64,000 nt of DNA from Sabethes cyaneus. Lineage: Eukaryota; Arthropoda; Insecta; Diptera; Culicidae. The position numbers were made by a program, and so were the translations under genes. This document shows positions 43,984 through 56,476 of the stretch, one piece after another (the first letter of the stretch is position 1; each line of letters starts with the position of its first letter). The stretch is from assembly GCF_943734655.1 (NCBI RefSeq), contig NC_071355.1, forward strand, positions 94,991,449 through 95,055,448, given 5' to 3'. Below the pieces are notes generated by a model. The model was not told the origin of the DNA, searched no databases, and was given only the letters and a program-made list of their open reading frames with translations.

Positions 43984-46116
43984 TTAATAATTATATTTAT
44001 CGCTTAAGATATGAATAAAAACTTTTGCAATTTTAAGATACAAATATAAAATCTAGTGTTCGAATTTTAAAGGGATCTAATCTCCCACACGTCGATCTGC
44101 ATAAAGTAGCGTGGATTGCTATCAACCAATGCGTAACATATTTTAAATCCTCCAGATCCTTCCTTCAGCAGATTTTGTTTTAAACTTTAACAAAGAAAGT
44201 TGACTTTAGTTATAACAATAAATGGAACTGTTTCCTAGAATTGATGTAAATATTTTGTCATAGTGATAGTTGTTTAAAATATAATAAGGGTAAAATTAAA
44301 GCAAACAAGGATAGCAATATGCACCTATATAGAAACCTTATAAAATAAATTAAACTATTCACTGCTAACTGCTATGATGACATTTTGTGAGTTTCAAATT
44401 AGTACGTCTGCTGTGGGTGTTTACAGAACGAAGTTCATGGATTTAATTCAGTTCCAGAAGTCAGCTTAGAAATCTCAAATACAGTGTCATCCACCTGCAT
44501 GGATCGATGGCCAGCCTTGAGCGTTGACTTTTACTTTTTTTGTTGCAGAGCTGCATTCAGAGAAAATTTCAATTATTGTAGGTACATGATTGAAACTAGT
44601 AATTATAATTAGGATTCACCTCAGACAGACCATAGTCTCCTTGTAGTTTGACATATTTTCCTATTAGCTTCACAAGCTTAACAAGAGCGTTAATTTTGGA
44701 CAAATGGTTGGGGCCAATTTTGTGCACGAAAAACGCCTCAAGCTGTAAAAATGGAGAGGTACGTTAGTAAATGTGACATAACCGTGAGAAATCACTGTTT
44801 AAAAGACTTACCAGCTGCTGAGAATATTGAATATTCACTCACACCCATGCCTGCAACCGAGTTTCCCATATCTTTGGAATCTTAGGCTCGAGAACCGTTT
44901 CACCGTAGCTTCGTCCTCTGCTTGCTCTACTTCCCCGTTGGTCTTGTGCTGTTTCTGAGTTTCGGTATATCAACTCACGTACCGTGGCGATCTATACAGC
45001 AGAATCAGTCGGCAGGATCCATTCGAGAGTCAGCCGAAGACACGCAACCCAAGAATATTTGTGATTCAACTGACGAATAGAACTCCGACGATAGGCCTTT
45101 CGTTTTTCGGTAACCACCACCGACCGGACGCTGTGGCAAAATACCACCGATAACTAATTCGTTGTCATCAAAATTTTCTAATACCAGTTCGGTATCACCG
45201 ATAGTTCCGTAGTGGGTAGAAGTTCTAGGTGAATCAAACGACTGCCGGCAGATGAAGCAAATTAAGTAGCCCGCATCAGGACACACTTTGGTACGCAAAT
45301 AATCTCAAAGTCGGTCGCGGTGCAATCTTCCAGTAATCCATCTCGAAGTATACAACAGCTAAATTGACAACTCCTCCCGGTGGAACCAGTTCATGGCTTC
45401 CTGCAAAATATTCTGTTCAAGTCACATTATAAGTATCAATCGAAAAGGTAACGGTACGCTCCTGCCAACAATTCAACGACACCCTGCGTTTCGCATCTCA
45501 CACTTTGTTTTCTTGTTTTGTAATTACGGGAAAATTCGCTTTAGGAAGTTTCGTACCGTGAATCAAGATAGATTCACCTACCTTCATACGACCACGCACA
45601 ATCGGCGCAAGGTAAAAGGCTACAGTAAGAATAAATACACGATACACCCACTAATAATTACTATTATCTTTACTACTAAGAAAACCCCATAATTTCACAA
45701 TATTTGCATGCCAAGAGCAATTTGTAAAACCTCGAATTGCGAAATTGTAAGTATAAGGTCAGGTGGGGCAAAACGGGACGCGGCTCGCGGGGCAAGATAT
45801 GTCAGTTACGTTAAGATGAAAGTTTAAGCTTAATCCTTGTTAACGATTTTTTTTGGTGGCCGCCCATTTGTTATAATACTATTTAGCATAATCCATTTCG
45901 CATATTCATAAGGGGCCATTTGGTGTTATTTATTACATTTCTTACTAACTCTTGTTAGTAAGCACTAAACAAAATCTGCTTAAATTATAAATTATGTCGA
46001 AAAGTCGTTATGCCAAAGGTTTTTATGCTATACGGGGTAGCCTCGATTTTCATCTAATACCTTAAGTCATGTTATTTTATAGTCATAATTCGTAACTTAA
46101 CTTTTAATCATGTATA
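43984..46116. other. Unannotated 2.1-kb stretch with one unassigned frame
   Basis: Mostly low-information sequence. On the minus strand, 45005-45298 stays open (97 codons, with GTIGDTELVLENFDDNELVIG) and neighbouring frames also look more protein-like than the surroundings. It may be a decayed gene, but I do not recognise the family. Near 45760 the GGTGGGGCAAAACGGGACG block looks like a repeat end. Confidence 0.35.
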
Positions 46117-46605
46117 CCTTATAACAGTGGATTTCTGTCTGTCTGCCTGTCGGTATGTTCCTTATAGAATCGAAAACTACTGAATCGATCGACTTGAAAA
46201 TTTACATGTAGGGATTTTTGGGGCCAGGGAAGGTTCTTATGATGGTTAGAGACTCCTCCCTCCACTAAGAGGGGGGAGCTCCCATACAAATGAAATACAA
46301 ATTTCTGCATAACTAGAGAACTCATCAAGCAATTGGAACCAAATTTGGCATGTGGGAGTTTTAGGTGGCAAGAATTTTTTCTATGGTAAATTTAGACCCC
46401 TCCCCTATTTAGAAAGGGAATTATGACCCCTCTCTCCTTTAAGAGGGGGGGGGGGCTTTCATAGAAATGAAATACAAATTTCCTCTTATCTCAAGAACTA
46501 ATCAAGCCAATGGAACCAAATTTGGCATGTGGGGGCAACATTTTTGGAGACAACATTTTTTTATGAATTAGGACCCCTCCCTGTTTAGTAGGGCGTAGGG
46601 GGCAA
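46117..46605 (+). repeat. Truncated Helitron-like array
   Basis: Begins near the 5' end sequence (…GTGGATTTCTGTCTGTCTGC, CTTATAGAATCG) and carries three to four ~100-bp units with GGGGGG CTCCCATACAAATG blocks. It is cut at its right side by a SINE. Confidence 0.65.
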
Positions 46606-46760
46606 AAAGCAAAGCCTGGGTGCTAATTCCGTTATCGAAATTTGACCTTCTGTTTTTATACGACAGACTTCGCAACCAGCTGTTAGAATACAGGACAATG
46701 CGGGGTCAGTTCTACGATCCTACTGACTCTAACAGCCTTTCCCAACGGAGATTCGAACAT

Positions 46761-47977
46761 TTTTTTTTTTTTGTATGCCAGAAGGGCATTGGGTTAAAAG
46801 GCCACTGCGACAGTCTTAATGATCGTCTTTTGTGGCAGGCCCCGATTGCTGTACACAGTTTACGGATCGCTCATACCCATTGATGGAGTTGAGCGGAATA
46901 GTTGTAATCCTGTGCCCCAATTCGGTACTACATGGTTTATAAAGCCAATGACCGTTTTGGGATTTAGGCTCCATACCTGATATGGAGTAAGAAGGAAACT
47001 TCCTAAGAAGTTGTGCCTTGATAATGCAAGAGCTCTGCAATAGCAGAGCAGATGCGCTGAACTTTCAGGTTCAGAGTTACAAAAGCGGCAGGTGTCAGAT
47101 GATACCTTGCCGATATTCTTTAAATGATAAAGAGTGGGGCTATGTCCTGTTAGGAGTCCCGTGATCGTGCGTAGTTCACTACGAGTTAAATGGAGTAGTT
47201 TTTTAGCTACTGCAGGGTTTGGGTAGATAAACTGTTTAGCTTGTCTACAACCCTGTGTTTGATTCCAACGGGATGCTATTTCTAGCTTTTCCCATGTCAT
47301 CAGTTCGCCTTTCACGGCGGATGTGGAGGTGCCCAGAAACGGTTCAGGACCAATAAATTGCTGAGCTGATCCTTGTCTTGCTAGGTTGTCAGCAAATTCA
47401 TTGCCCTCGATTCCGCAGTGACCGGGCACCCAAAGTAATAAAACTTTGTTTTGGCGGGAGAGTTCCCTCAATGCTGTGCTGCACTCCCAAACTAATTTGG
47501 ACACGCATTTGGCGGACTTGAGAGCCAGTAGTGCTGCTTGGCTGCCTGTGAAGATACCGATTTTCGCATGCCTGTACTTTCGTTTCAAGCATATTGTCGC
47601 ACAGATGTATATGGCATATACTTCTGCTTGAAAAACGGTGGACCACTTTCCTAATGAGATAGTTTCCCTGATGCCGGGTCCGTAGACTCCGGAGCCTGTG
47701 CAGGCCCCCATTTTTGAACCATCTGTAAAAAAACAGATAGTTCCAGATGGAAGATCTGGCCCTCCATTATTCCACATTGAGCGATCTGTTTCAATCACCT
47801 CATATGAAACGTCCATATTGGGCCTGGCTTCCATGCAGTCAGAGACTGAAGTTACTAAGGGTGTCAGATTGAATTCCCGAAGTATGCGAAGATGACCGAT
47901 TTGGTCACCTTCGAGTATGGTTTTACTCCTTTGCAACCGTAGTGCGCCGAGCTCTGCTTCCTTCTTCACATGAAGAT
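46761..47977 (-). mobile_element. 5'-truncated non-LTR retrotransposon (RNase H-bearing, I/R1/LOA-like)
   Basis: It ends on the minus strand in a poly(A) run (46761-46772 as T on the plus strand) and is flanked by the 14-bp duplication GGAGATTCGAACAT (46747-46760 and 47978-47991). Only the 3' part of ORF2 and a ~90-bp 3' UTR remain, a standard product of incomplete target-primed reverse transcription. Confidence 0.92.
46860..47977 (-). pseudogene. LINE ORF2 C-terminus: RNase H and CCHC-like region
   Basis: Open for about 370 codons without a start of its own. The frame continues into flanking SINE and Helitron DNA up to 48263, which is not part of the gene. It begins just after the RT (KKEAELGALRL). 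RNase H motifs are FFTDGSKM (first Asp) and VFQAEVYAI (Glu), but TGSQAALLAL has Gly (codon 47546-47544) where TDSQAAL is expected. The late NEFADNLAR Asp is present. A Cys-rich CRFCNSEPESSAHLLCYC motif follows. Loss of one of the catalytic acids and the 5' truncation make it inactive. Confidence 0.88.
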
Positions 47978-48099
47978 GGAGATTCGAACATACGACGACT
48001 GGCTTATTAGACCAGCGTTTTACCTCGAGGCTAACTTGGAGGGAGAATTTGCCAAAATCGCCATTTTTTCTTTCTTTTCGTCGGTTTTGTGGAAAACAA

Positions 48100-49620
48100 T
48101 CTATACCTATAAAAATGGATTTCTGTCTGTCCGTATGTTCCTTATAGAATCGAAAACTACTGAACCAATCGGCGTGAAAATTTGCATATAGGGATTTTTG
48201 GGGCCAGAGAAGGTTCTTATGATGGTTAGAGACTCCTCCCTCCACTAAGAGGGGGGCTCCCATACAAATTTCTGCATAACTCGAGAACTAATCAAGCAAA
48301 TGGAACAAAATTTGACATGTGGGTTGTCTGGAGACAAGAATTTTTTCTATGGTGAATTGAGCTGCTACACCAAAAAATAACTCACTCGTTCTGTTTGACA
48401 GTTGGCTTATCCGCCCTTTTCAAATGTTGGTCGACAAATGGAACCAAATTTGGCATGTGGGTGTTTTTGGATGCATGAATTTTTTCCATGATGAATTGAG
48501 ACCACTCCTCTCTTTAGGAGGGGAATTATGACCCCTCGCCTTTTAAGAGAGGGGGCTCTCATACAAGTGAAATACAAATTTCCTCAAACCTCAAAAACTA
48601 ATCAAGCAAATGGAACCAAATTTGATATGTGAAGGTTTCTGGGGGCAAGAATTTCTGCTATGGTGAGTTAGTAGGGGGGAGGGGCTCTCAAACAAATGAA
48701 ATACAAATTTCCTCATAACTCGAGAACTAATCAAGCAATTGGAACAAAATTTGACATGTGAGTGTGACAAGAAGTTTTTCTATGGTGAATTGAGACCTCT
48801 CCCCCTCTTTAAGGGGGGCTCCCATACAAATGAAATACAATTATCCTCATAACTAGAGAACTAATCAAGCAAATGGTACCAAATATGGTATGTGGGGGGT
48901 TTTGGAGGCAGGAATTTTGTACGATGGTTTGAAACGCCTCACTCCTGTGGTAGGGGAACAAGGACTCTCATGGAAATAAAACAGAAATTTTTTCGTAACT
49001 CAAAAACTAATCGAACTCGAGAAATTTTAGACTTTCATAAAACATTAGTCAATAACAAGACCACCAAAAACTATCAATAGTAACATTAGATGATTCAGCT
49101 TCAGAGATCAACTCTATCTAGGTTTATTTATGTTCCTAGATCTACTGACCTCTATTACTTTCCTTCAGTTGGGTCACCCCTGGGTTTTTCGTGAAATGGT
49201 ATTCTGCGAAATTCTATATTCCGCGTTATGGTCAACCGAGAATCGGTGTTCCGCAAAATGGTATTCGGCGAAATGTTTTGTAATGATGGCGAATACAAAT
49301 TTCCTCAAACCTCAAAAACTAATCAAGCAAATGGAACCAAATTTGATATGTGAAGGTTTCTGGGGGCAAGAATTTCTGCTATGGTGAGTTAGTAGGGGGA
49401 GGGGCTCTCAAACAAATGAAATACAAATTTCCTCATAACGGCGAATATTAAAATGCTTTATTTTATCAGGATAAGCAATGTAAAAAGTTGTTCTCTATTT
49501 TACTGTGAGGAAAATTTTGTATATTGAAGCACCCATGAACTCCTTAGAAACTTGCAAAACTCGAGATTGTGACAAAGGTTATTCGAAGTTCACGATTTAT
49601 GTATATGTATATATATAGAT
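48100..49620 (+). mobile_element. Helitron-like element 3, lacking its 3' end
   Basis: Starts AA|TCTATACCTATAAAAATGG at 48100 with the same ~100-bp units, and later has the CCTAGATCTACTGACCTCTA block and GCGAAATGGT units. A partial palindromic MITE is embedded at 48362-48433. The expected hairpin plus CTAG is missing: homology stops near 49598 in a TATATATA tract. An internal 144-bp segment (49296-49439) is a copied piece of the same element. Confidence 0.65.
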
Positions 49621-49652
49621 ATATATGAAAAGCAAGAATAGATTTGGCTTTC

Positions 49653-49748
49653 TAATCTAATCTAATCTAATCTCACACTAACGCAGCCAATACTTGAAGG
49701 CATCCTGGAAAATGACGATTGTCTGAATCGATCATTTTTCTTGTCAAC
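49653..49748 (-). mobile_element. 96-bp retroposed fragment with (TAATC)n tail
   Basis: A 21-bp direct duplication (49632-49652 and 49749-49769) flanks the insert. On the minus strand the insert ends in four to five GATTA/TAGAT-type repeats, like the 3' tail of a LINE. It is the 3' tip of a LINE or LINE-dependent element, heavily 5'-truncated. Confidence 0.85.
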
Positions 49749-49769
49749 GCAAGAATAGATTTGGCTTTC

Positions 49770-51895
49770 ACGTTTAAACTTTAGGTAGAAATGCATTATT
49801 TTTGCTCGATTAGAAAATTCTCTTTCCCTTTAGTTGCCCAACACTGGAAGGACAAAAACTTTATAAAATATTTGTAATAGCCTTATTGACAAATGTTTTA
49901 TGGAAGAGTCTAAAATTGCTCGAGTTTGATTAGTTTTCGAGTAACACAAAAAGGTCTATTTTATTTGTATGAGAGTCCTTATCCCACTACCACAGGGGTG
50001 AGGGGTCTCAAACCATCATAAAATAAATTCATGCTTCCAAAATCACCAGCATGGCAAATTTGGTTCCATTTGCTTCCTAAAATTAAAATAGAAGAAAACT
50101 TATCAAATTTAATTCTACTGGGGTAATTTGCCAATGATCGCACAGCTAAGCCCCTGTGTTTTTAGTTTTAACGATATTTCCTAAACAAATATTTACAAAT
50201 AAACAGAAACATGAAAATCTGAATCAGATACAAAATATGTTCACATTACATGGCCATTTTCACGAAATAAATAAGCTTTTCGTGGAAAAATATGCGATTT
50301 TTTGACAACGCTTGAATGCCCAATCGTTGAACACTTCTGAAACCGTATTGTCCTATAGTTGAACACTTATTGTCCAATGCACTATGGGGGATTTCCATAC
50401 AAGCAGGCGGACAAAAATATTTTCGAATTTTTTCTAGGATTTTTGACGTTTTTCTAGTTGATATGATTAAAATATGTTGTTAGAGTACATTTGCAAACAT
50501 TTTGAATATTTTGAAAAGGGTTTAACTGTTTACCTTTGTCATATGTGAAAAACTAATATGGGTCATTCCATCTCAAACGTTTGGATTCGACCATCAGCGA
50601 TTTCAACCAAAGTTGGCATAATTGTTCATTCCGACCCCACAACCAATTTCCCGAAGTTATATGCCGATTGATCAATTCCCCTAGCAGTGGCGCTGCTTAC
50701 TTTTTTACAGATTTTCAAAAAAAGTCATTTTTCGGGCTTAAATATCTCTGCAACAGTTTGATGTGAAGACATGCCAATATACTTTTTCTATGGATTTTTG
50801 ACCGCGCAATCGAGTGATGTTATCAGTTTTTATCTAATTTGTCAAGATCATACATTTTTTTGCAATTTAAAACCAAAAATGGGAATATCTCAAAACCCCC
50901 CCCAATTTTATTTTCAATTAAATATGCTCAAAATGTTCCCCAGACAAATTCTACATAAGAATCACTTAACTAGAAAAGACAATATTGGTAGTTCGGGAGA
51001 TATGGTGTTTTGAATATCCGGGGCATGCGTTATTCTATCTGAATTTTTAGTAAAAGTATGTTTAAATACGTTTACCTGAAGCTTCCAGACATTTGTATGA
51101 CTAAATAATGTATTTTAATGAAAAAGATGCATTTTAAACATAGAATCAACATAATAAATTTTGAGGTTCTGGATACTTTTATGTGTATTTAAATAAAAGT
51201 AATAATTTCGTACCAATTTTTATAGTTCTATTATTTAATTGTGCTATTTATTTGTGCAATATAATGCATTTCACTGATAAAATTATTATGGTCTTTCACT
51301 TCTGAAATTATTCGAAACTTCGAAGTAATTTTGAAAATGGCTTTATTAGCACTACGGGAAAACTTAGCCTAAAACGAACGAAATTCATAAACTGCCTAGC
51401 AATTGATCAAATATAACTGACCTTATGTAAAATTTTCCGGCAAATCTCATGATGTCCACCCCTTCCTTAATTGTCATCGGAAAGTATTAAGTTTTGCTGA
51501 TTTTCCCCTATTCTTAACAATATTTTAACTTAATGGAGTTTATCAGGCCAGTTAAGTTATTCATTCGTCCCATATAAGCTTTGTAAGATTTACCGATATT
51601 GGTCCATAAGTTCAGCAGATCTAGAACATATCTTGAAATTGGCCATAGGTCTAAAAATACTCAATATGGATTGCAATTTAAAATTTTCGAAGACATTTCT
51701 TCGATGAACTTAACAGGAGGGGCGCATGTTTTCTTCATTTAGTTCCATTAACGTTGTATGGAGGAAATCTCGATGGTGACTCCCTATGAATTATTTCATA
51801 TTGAAATCTGTTTAACCCAGTTTCTAAATATGATTATACTAAATGCTTCTTCTGTTGACATAATTTCACGTTGATCAGTTAGCCGCACGCGCGTC
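49770..51895. other. Unannotated 2.1-kb stretch
   Basis: 49925-50075 resembles an inverted Helitron unit (CATACAAATA-, GGGGTCTCAAACCATCAT motifs). The rest has no repeat ends or protein-like frame that I can recognise. Confidence 0.4.
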
Positions 51896-52633
<738 letters not shown>

Positions 52634-54744
52634 TAGAGTGTCCCAAAATAGCACTATGTCAGAAAACCCGGGGGCTCACCCCTCAAATGATAGCTTAGGG
52701 TGTCACAACAAAACTTTTATATGACGTCAACATTGGTTGCCGCGATTTAGGGGTCGCACATTTGAGTTTTATGGAAAAATGGCATTTTTCAGGAGTAAAT
52801 TCAAAAAAATATTTTTAGAAATGTTATAATAGATGAAACAAGGTACCTAACTATTTTTTTCACAATCATTGGGACCTAATACATCCATAAAAAAGTTATG
52901 GTGGCATGTCTGGAGTCATATTTGGTTACAAAAATTTATTGAATTTGGCAAAAATTTAAAATTTTCGAAATTTCATTTAATTAAACATCAAAACAGGGTA
53001 TCAAACAGTGTCTTAGAGCAACGTAGCTATACTGTAAAGATGGGAAATTTTATGACGAACAACTTTGCCGAAGAAAGTAAGGATGTATCTTTAAATCTCG
53101 CTGAGATATTCACCGTTTTCTGAAGGCGGAACAAATCACTTTTCTGTAATTTTCAAATTTTAGCAGTTTCAGGTGCAAGAGGTAAATGAAAAAACTTGAA
53201 CTGTTTACTCTAAACGTCACTTACGTTTTTGATAAGAGGAAACATGCACCTTCCAAAAAATTTGGCACCATTTAGGCTCAAGTATCACTTCTAAAAAGGG
53301 CGTATTTATTTTAATAGGTGCTATGTTTGAGAAATTGTATCTCCTGAAACTAGGTTTGCTCCATAATGAAGCCTAAGCGTGAGTTTTTGAAAAATGAATT
53401 TTAAACATGAAAAAATAAAGACTGAAAAAAAATTCACTATGCTCCAAAGTCAGGAAAAAATGTAAAATTAAAATATTCAGGAAATGGTAACCTCGATTTA
53501 TTTTTGGAAAAATAGTGGTGATTTGATACATTTTGAGACTTTTTCTGAAATGGAGCAACATTTATCAAAGGATTTTGTAGAACAACGACTTTTATGAATA
53601 TTTTGTAACCTAAGATTTTTATTATATTTCTTATTACTATTCTTATATTTCTCGTTATACATATATGTAATTTGAATTTTAGAACAACTTCATATGTGCT
53701 TGACAACACGTGTTGTCGTAATTAGCTTCTAAACGTTCACGTTCACTTGTGTTGTAATTAGCTTCTAAATGCAGCCGTATTTAGGATATTTAAAAAAAAG
53801 TTTAAAATATTTTATATTTTTATTATAAACGTGCCGTTTTCATATGTTATCCGCGTTATATTACCATGTTAGCAACTAGAATTAATATTTGCCTGAATAC
53901 ACCTTGCTGATTCTACCATCTACTGATAGTACAAAAAGGGTCAAAAAAAATTTCAGTGTTTATTTTTTCAGTTTGAAAAATCAATTTTCTACAACTCACG
54001 CTTAGGCATCATTTTGCAGCAACCCTAGTTTCGAGAGATACAATTTTTCAAACATAGTACCTATTAAAATAAATACGCCCTTTTTTAAAGTGATTCTTGA
54101 GCCTAAATGGTGCCAAATTCTGTGGAAGGTGCATATTTCTTCCTATCCAACACGTAAGTAACGTTTGAAAGACATACTTCAAGTTTTATCATTCTCCTTT
54201 TTGACGTGGAACTACTAAAATTTGAAAATTACGAAAATATGTTTGGTCCCGCCTTCAGAAAAACGTGAATACCTCAGCGAGATTTGAAGATACGTCCATA
54301 CTTTCTTCGGCAAAGTTGTTCGTCATAAAATTTCCCATCTATACAGTATAGGTACGTTACTCTGAGATAGTGTTCGATACCCTGTTTTGACGTTTATTTA
54401 AATGAAATTTCGAAAATTTTAAATTTTTGACAAATTCCATAAATTTTTGCAACCAAATATGACTCCAGACATGCCACCATAATTTTTTTATGAATGTATG
54501 AGATCCCAATGATTGTGAAAAAAATAGTTAGGTACCTTGTTTCATCTATTATAACATTTCTAAAAATATTATTTTGAATTTACTCCTGAAAAATGCCATT
54601 TTTTCATAAAACTCAAATGTGCGACCCCTAAATCGCGGCAACCAATGTTGACGTCATATAAAAGTTTTATTGTGACACGCTAAGCTATCATTTGAGGGGT
54701 GAGCCCCCGGATTTTCTGACATAGTGCTATTTTGGGACACTCTA
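52634..54744. mobile_element. hAT-like inverted-repeat element, 2.1 kb, 8-bp duplication
   Basis: The ends TAGAGTGTCCCAAAATAGC and its inverse are flanked by TTGGACAT at 52626-52633 and 54745-54752. The two arms, each about 750 bp, are diverged inverted copies (for example CCGCGATTTAGGGGTCGCAC, TTTAGAAATGTTATAATAG, CTTTGCCGAAGAAAG). The central ~600 bp is unique. TAGAG tips fit the hAT terminal pattern YARNG. No transposase frame remains. Confidence 0.9.
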
Positions 54745-54838
54745 TTGGACATGCAATATATTGCATCGACCTTAAAGTTATTTTGATAGCTTACTATTAA
54801 GAATGAATATATTTTAAGATATATCGCCACCAACTACT

Positions 54839-54955
54839 CAAAAAGGCCAGTCTGCAAAATGCAAACAAACCGAGTGCGGGTTTCTTTCTCTATCCTAGTC
54901 CAGCAGAAAATAACCCTCACTCGGTTTGTTTACATTTTGCAGATTGGCCCTTTCG
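54839..54955. repeat. Short palindromic MITE, GGCCAGTCTGCAAAATG arms
   Basis: Same core as 39085-39197 (CGAGTGCGGGTTTC, GTCCAGCAGAAAATAACCC) with different but self-complementary arms (GGCCAGTCTGCAAAATG / CATTTTGCAGATTGGCC). Confidence 0.8.
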
Positions 54956-55133
54956 AAAAGTTGGTGCCGATATTCATTAAAAATAATCAGCACTTAATTA
55001 ACATGTCACTAATTACAATATATTTCTTAAGGGATGTTAATTTCCCCTTCTAATCTAGGATGCTCTTATCCTTCATTTCTGTTGCTTTCCCGCAAATTTT
55101 TCTCTCTTTACGGTTCCCTCGAAGCATACTTAT

Positions 55134-55284
55134 ATGTCGACCAACATTTGAAAGGGGCGGATAAGCCAACTGTCAAACAGAACGGGTGAGAGTTATTTTT
55201 TGCTGGAGCAGCATAGGAAAATGAACTCTCACTCGTTCTGTTTGACAGTTGGCTTATCCGCCCCTTTCAAATGTTAGTCGACAT
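55134..55284. repeat. Short palindromic MITE, ATGTCGACCAACATTTG arms
   Basis: 151 bp. The arms ATGTCGACCAACATTTGAAA GGGGCGG... pair almost perfectly with the right half, around a GAGTGAGAGTT-like core. The right half matches the partial copy at 48362-48433. Confidence 0.82.
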
Positions 55285-56207
55285 ATTTCCTGCGGCTTAA
55301 TGGGAAGATCTGTTTTTTACAAGGGAAACTATGTTTGTTTCTCTCCTGGTTACTCGAAACAAATTTGTTAGCAAGATAATAATCTAAAAAACTGCGAATA
55401 TTCTTTTCCTTGCAGTTGAAAAAAATGCACCATTCATCTTAGTCTCATCATCGAAACTTTATTTATAGAAGAAATCAAATTATAATATTTAAAATTTTTC
55501 AAAAGTAATAATAAAAAATTATTTAGCTCTCAAAAAATATGAAAAACTAGCTCGTTGACGCGAATTTAGAAAACAAAATATTTTCTACGTTATATAAAAA
55601 AATTGTTTCAACCCAATATTATTCATATTCATATTCATATTCATAGAAGTATCTAACGTTTGTTGTCAGTACCATTAACACCGGAACGGTTCGGTGATTC
55701 AAACGTCTTAATTTTTTCTTTAGTCTTTAGACCAAAATGATGATATGTGTGATTACCCTAATTCAGGAGCAGGCCAAATCAAATACACGACAGTAAAATT
55801 TTTCAGATAAGGTTCAAGTACACATAGTTTAAACAAATCTGGAGTAGCTTTAATTCGCAATAGGACTATTTTACGTGGAATTGTTGTATTAAACAAAAAA
55901 ACAAAAGCATGTATATAAAATAAAAAATTAATACTATTACATAAATTTTCAACGGAAGATTTTTGCGTACAAATGAAAACCATTTGTAAACAGTGCCTTA
56001 AACATAAAAACTGTCCAATACACATGCATAATGAGAAGTAATGTGGTTTTTTCATGCTATGCCATCGTTGCTTTATTGTCCAATGATTAAACAGTCAAAT
56101 TTTAATACTTTAAAAACTATAAATAATTGTTTATTTTGCTTGAAAATGTTGACAAATAGTGCATAGATGAATATCATTAGCTATGAACAGCATGATATAG
56201 TAATATA
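55285..56207. other. Unannotated AT-rich sequence
   Basis: Contains a short (ATTCAT)n run near 55620-55648 and no supported gene. Confidence 0.4.
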
Positions 56208-56476
56208 GGGCCCTATTCTGTAAGTCACGAGTGTCACTTTGCTCGACTAGTCGACTTTTGGTATTATGTAAGTCCCATGCGACCCGATTTTGTCGAGTAA
56301 CTCGACTGAGTCCACCGCCAAAAAGCTAGTCACTAAACGGTTAGCAAGTGACGCTTGAGCTAGCTTTGTTTTGGTCCTGCATTGAGCCGCTATGCTGCCC
56401 GTTCTTCTTGCACTCGTCGAGTGTCGAGTGACTGAGTCGAGCCGAATTACTCGGCGTGACTTACAGAATAGGGCCC
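56208..56476. mobile_element. MITE, 269 bp, GGGCCCTATTCTGTAAGTC ends, 3-bp duplication
   Basis: Inverted ends GGGCCCTATTCTGTAAGTC with ATA at both flanks (56205-56207 and 56477-56479). A 3-bp duplication and GGGCC tips suggest PIF/Harbinger. The interior repeats the motif GTCGAGT/ACTCGAC many times on both strands. Confidence 0.85.

Larger units (their letters stand above)
46606..48045 (-). mobile_element. tRNA-derived SINE, interrupted by a LINE
   Basis: On the minus strand the head (48040-47978) has an A-box-like TTAGCCTCGAGG, a CTGGT...GCCAG stem like an anticodon arm, and a B-box-like TGTTCGAATCTCC. After the LINE insertion the body resumes at 46760 and runs through GTTGGGAAAGGCTGTTAGAG to a CTTTGC-type tail near 46606. 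The split halves share the 14-bp LINE target duplication. The SINE family name is not assigned. Confidence 0.7.

Noticed and set aside
45005..45298. 97-residue minus-strand frame
   Set aside because: Composition looks protein-like but no family, splice structure or start context could be supported, so it is mentioned only under the unannotated stretch.
47978..48040. Functional tRNA gene on the minus strand
   Set aside because: It has A-box, B-box and anticodon-arm likeness, but no paired acceptor or T stem, and the SINE body continues beyond it.
46860..48263. 467-residue protein as a single gene
   Set aside because: The first ~95 codons are Helitron and SINE sequence outside the LINE's target duplication. 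Only the part from 47977 downward belongs to the LINE.
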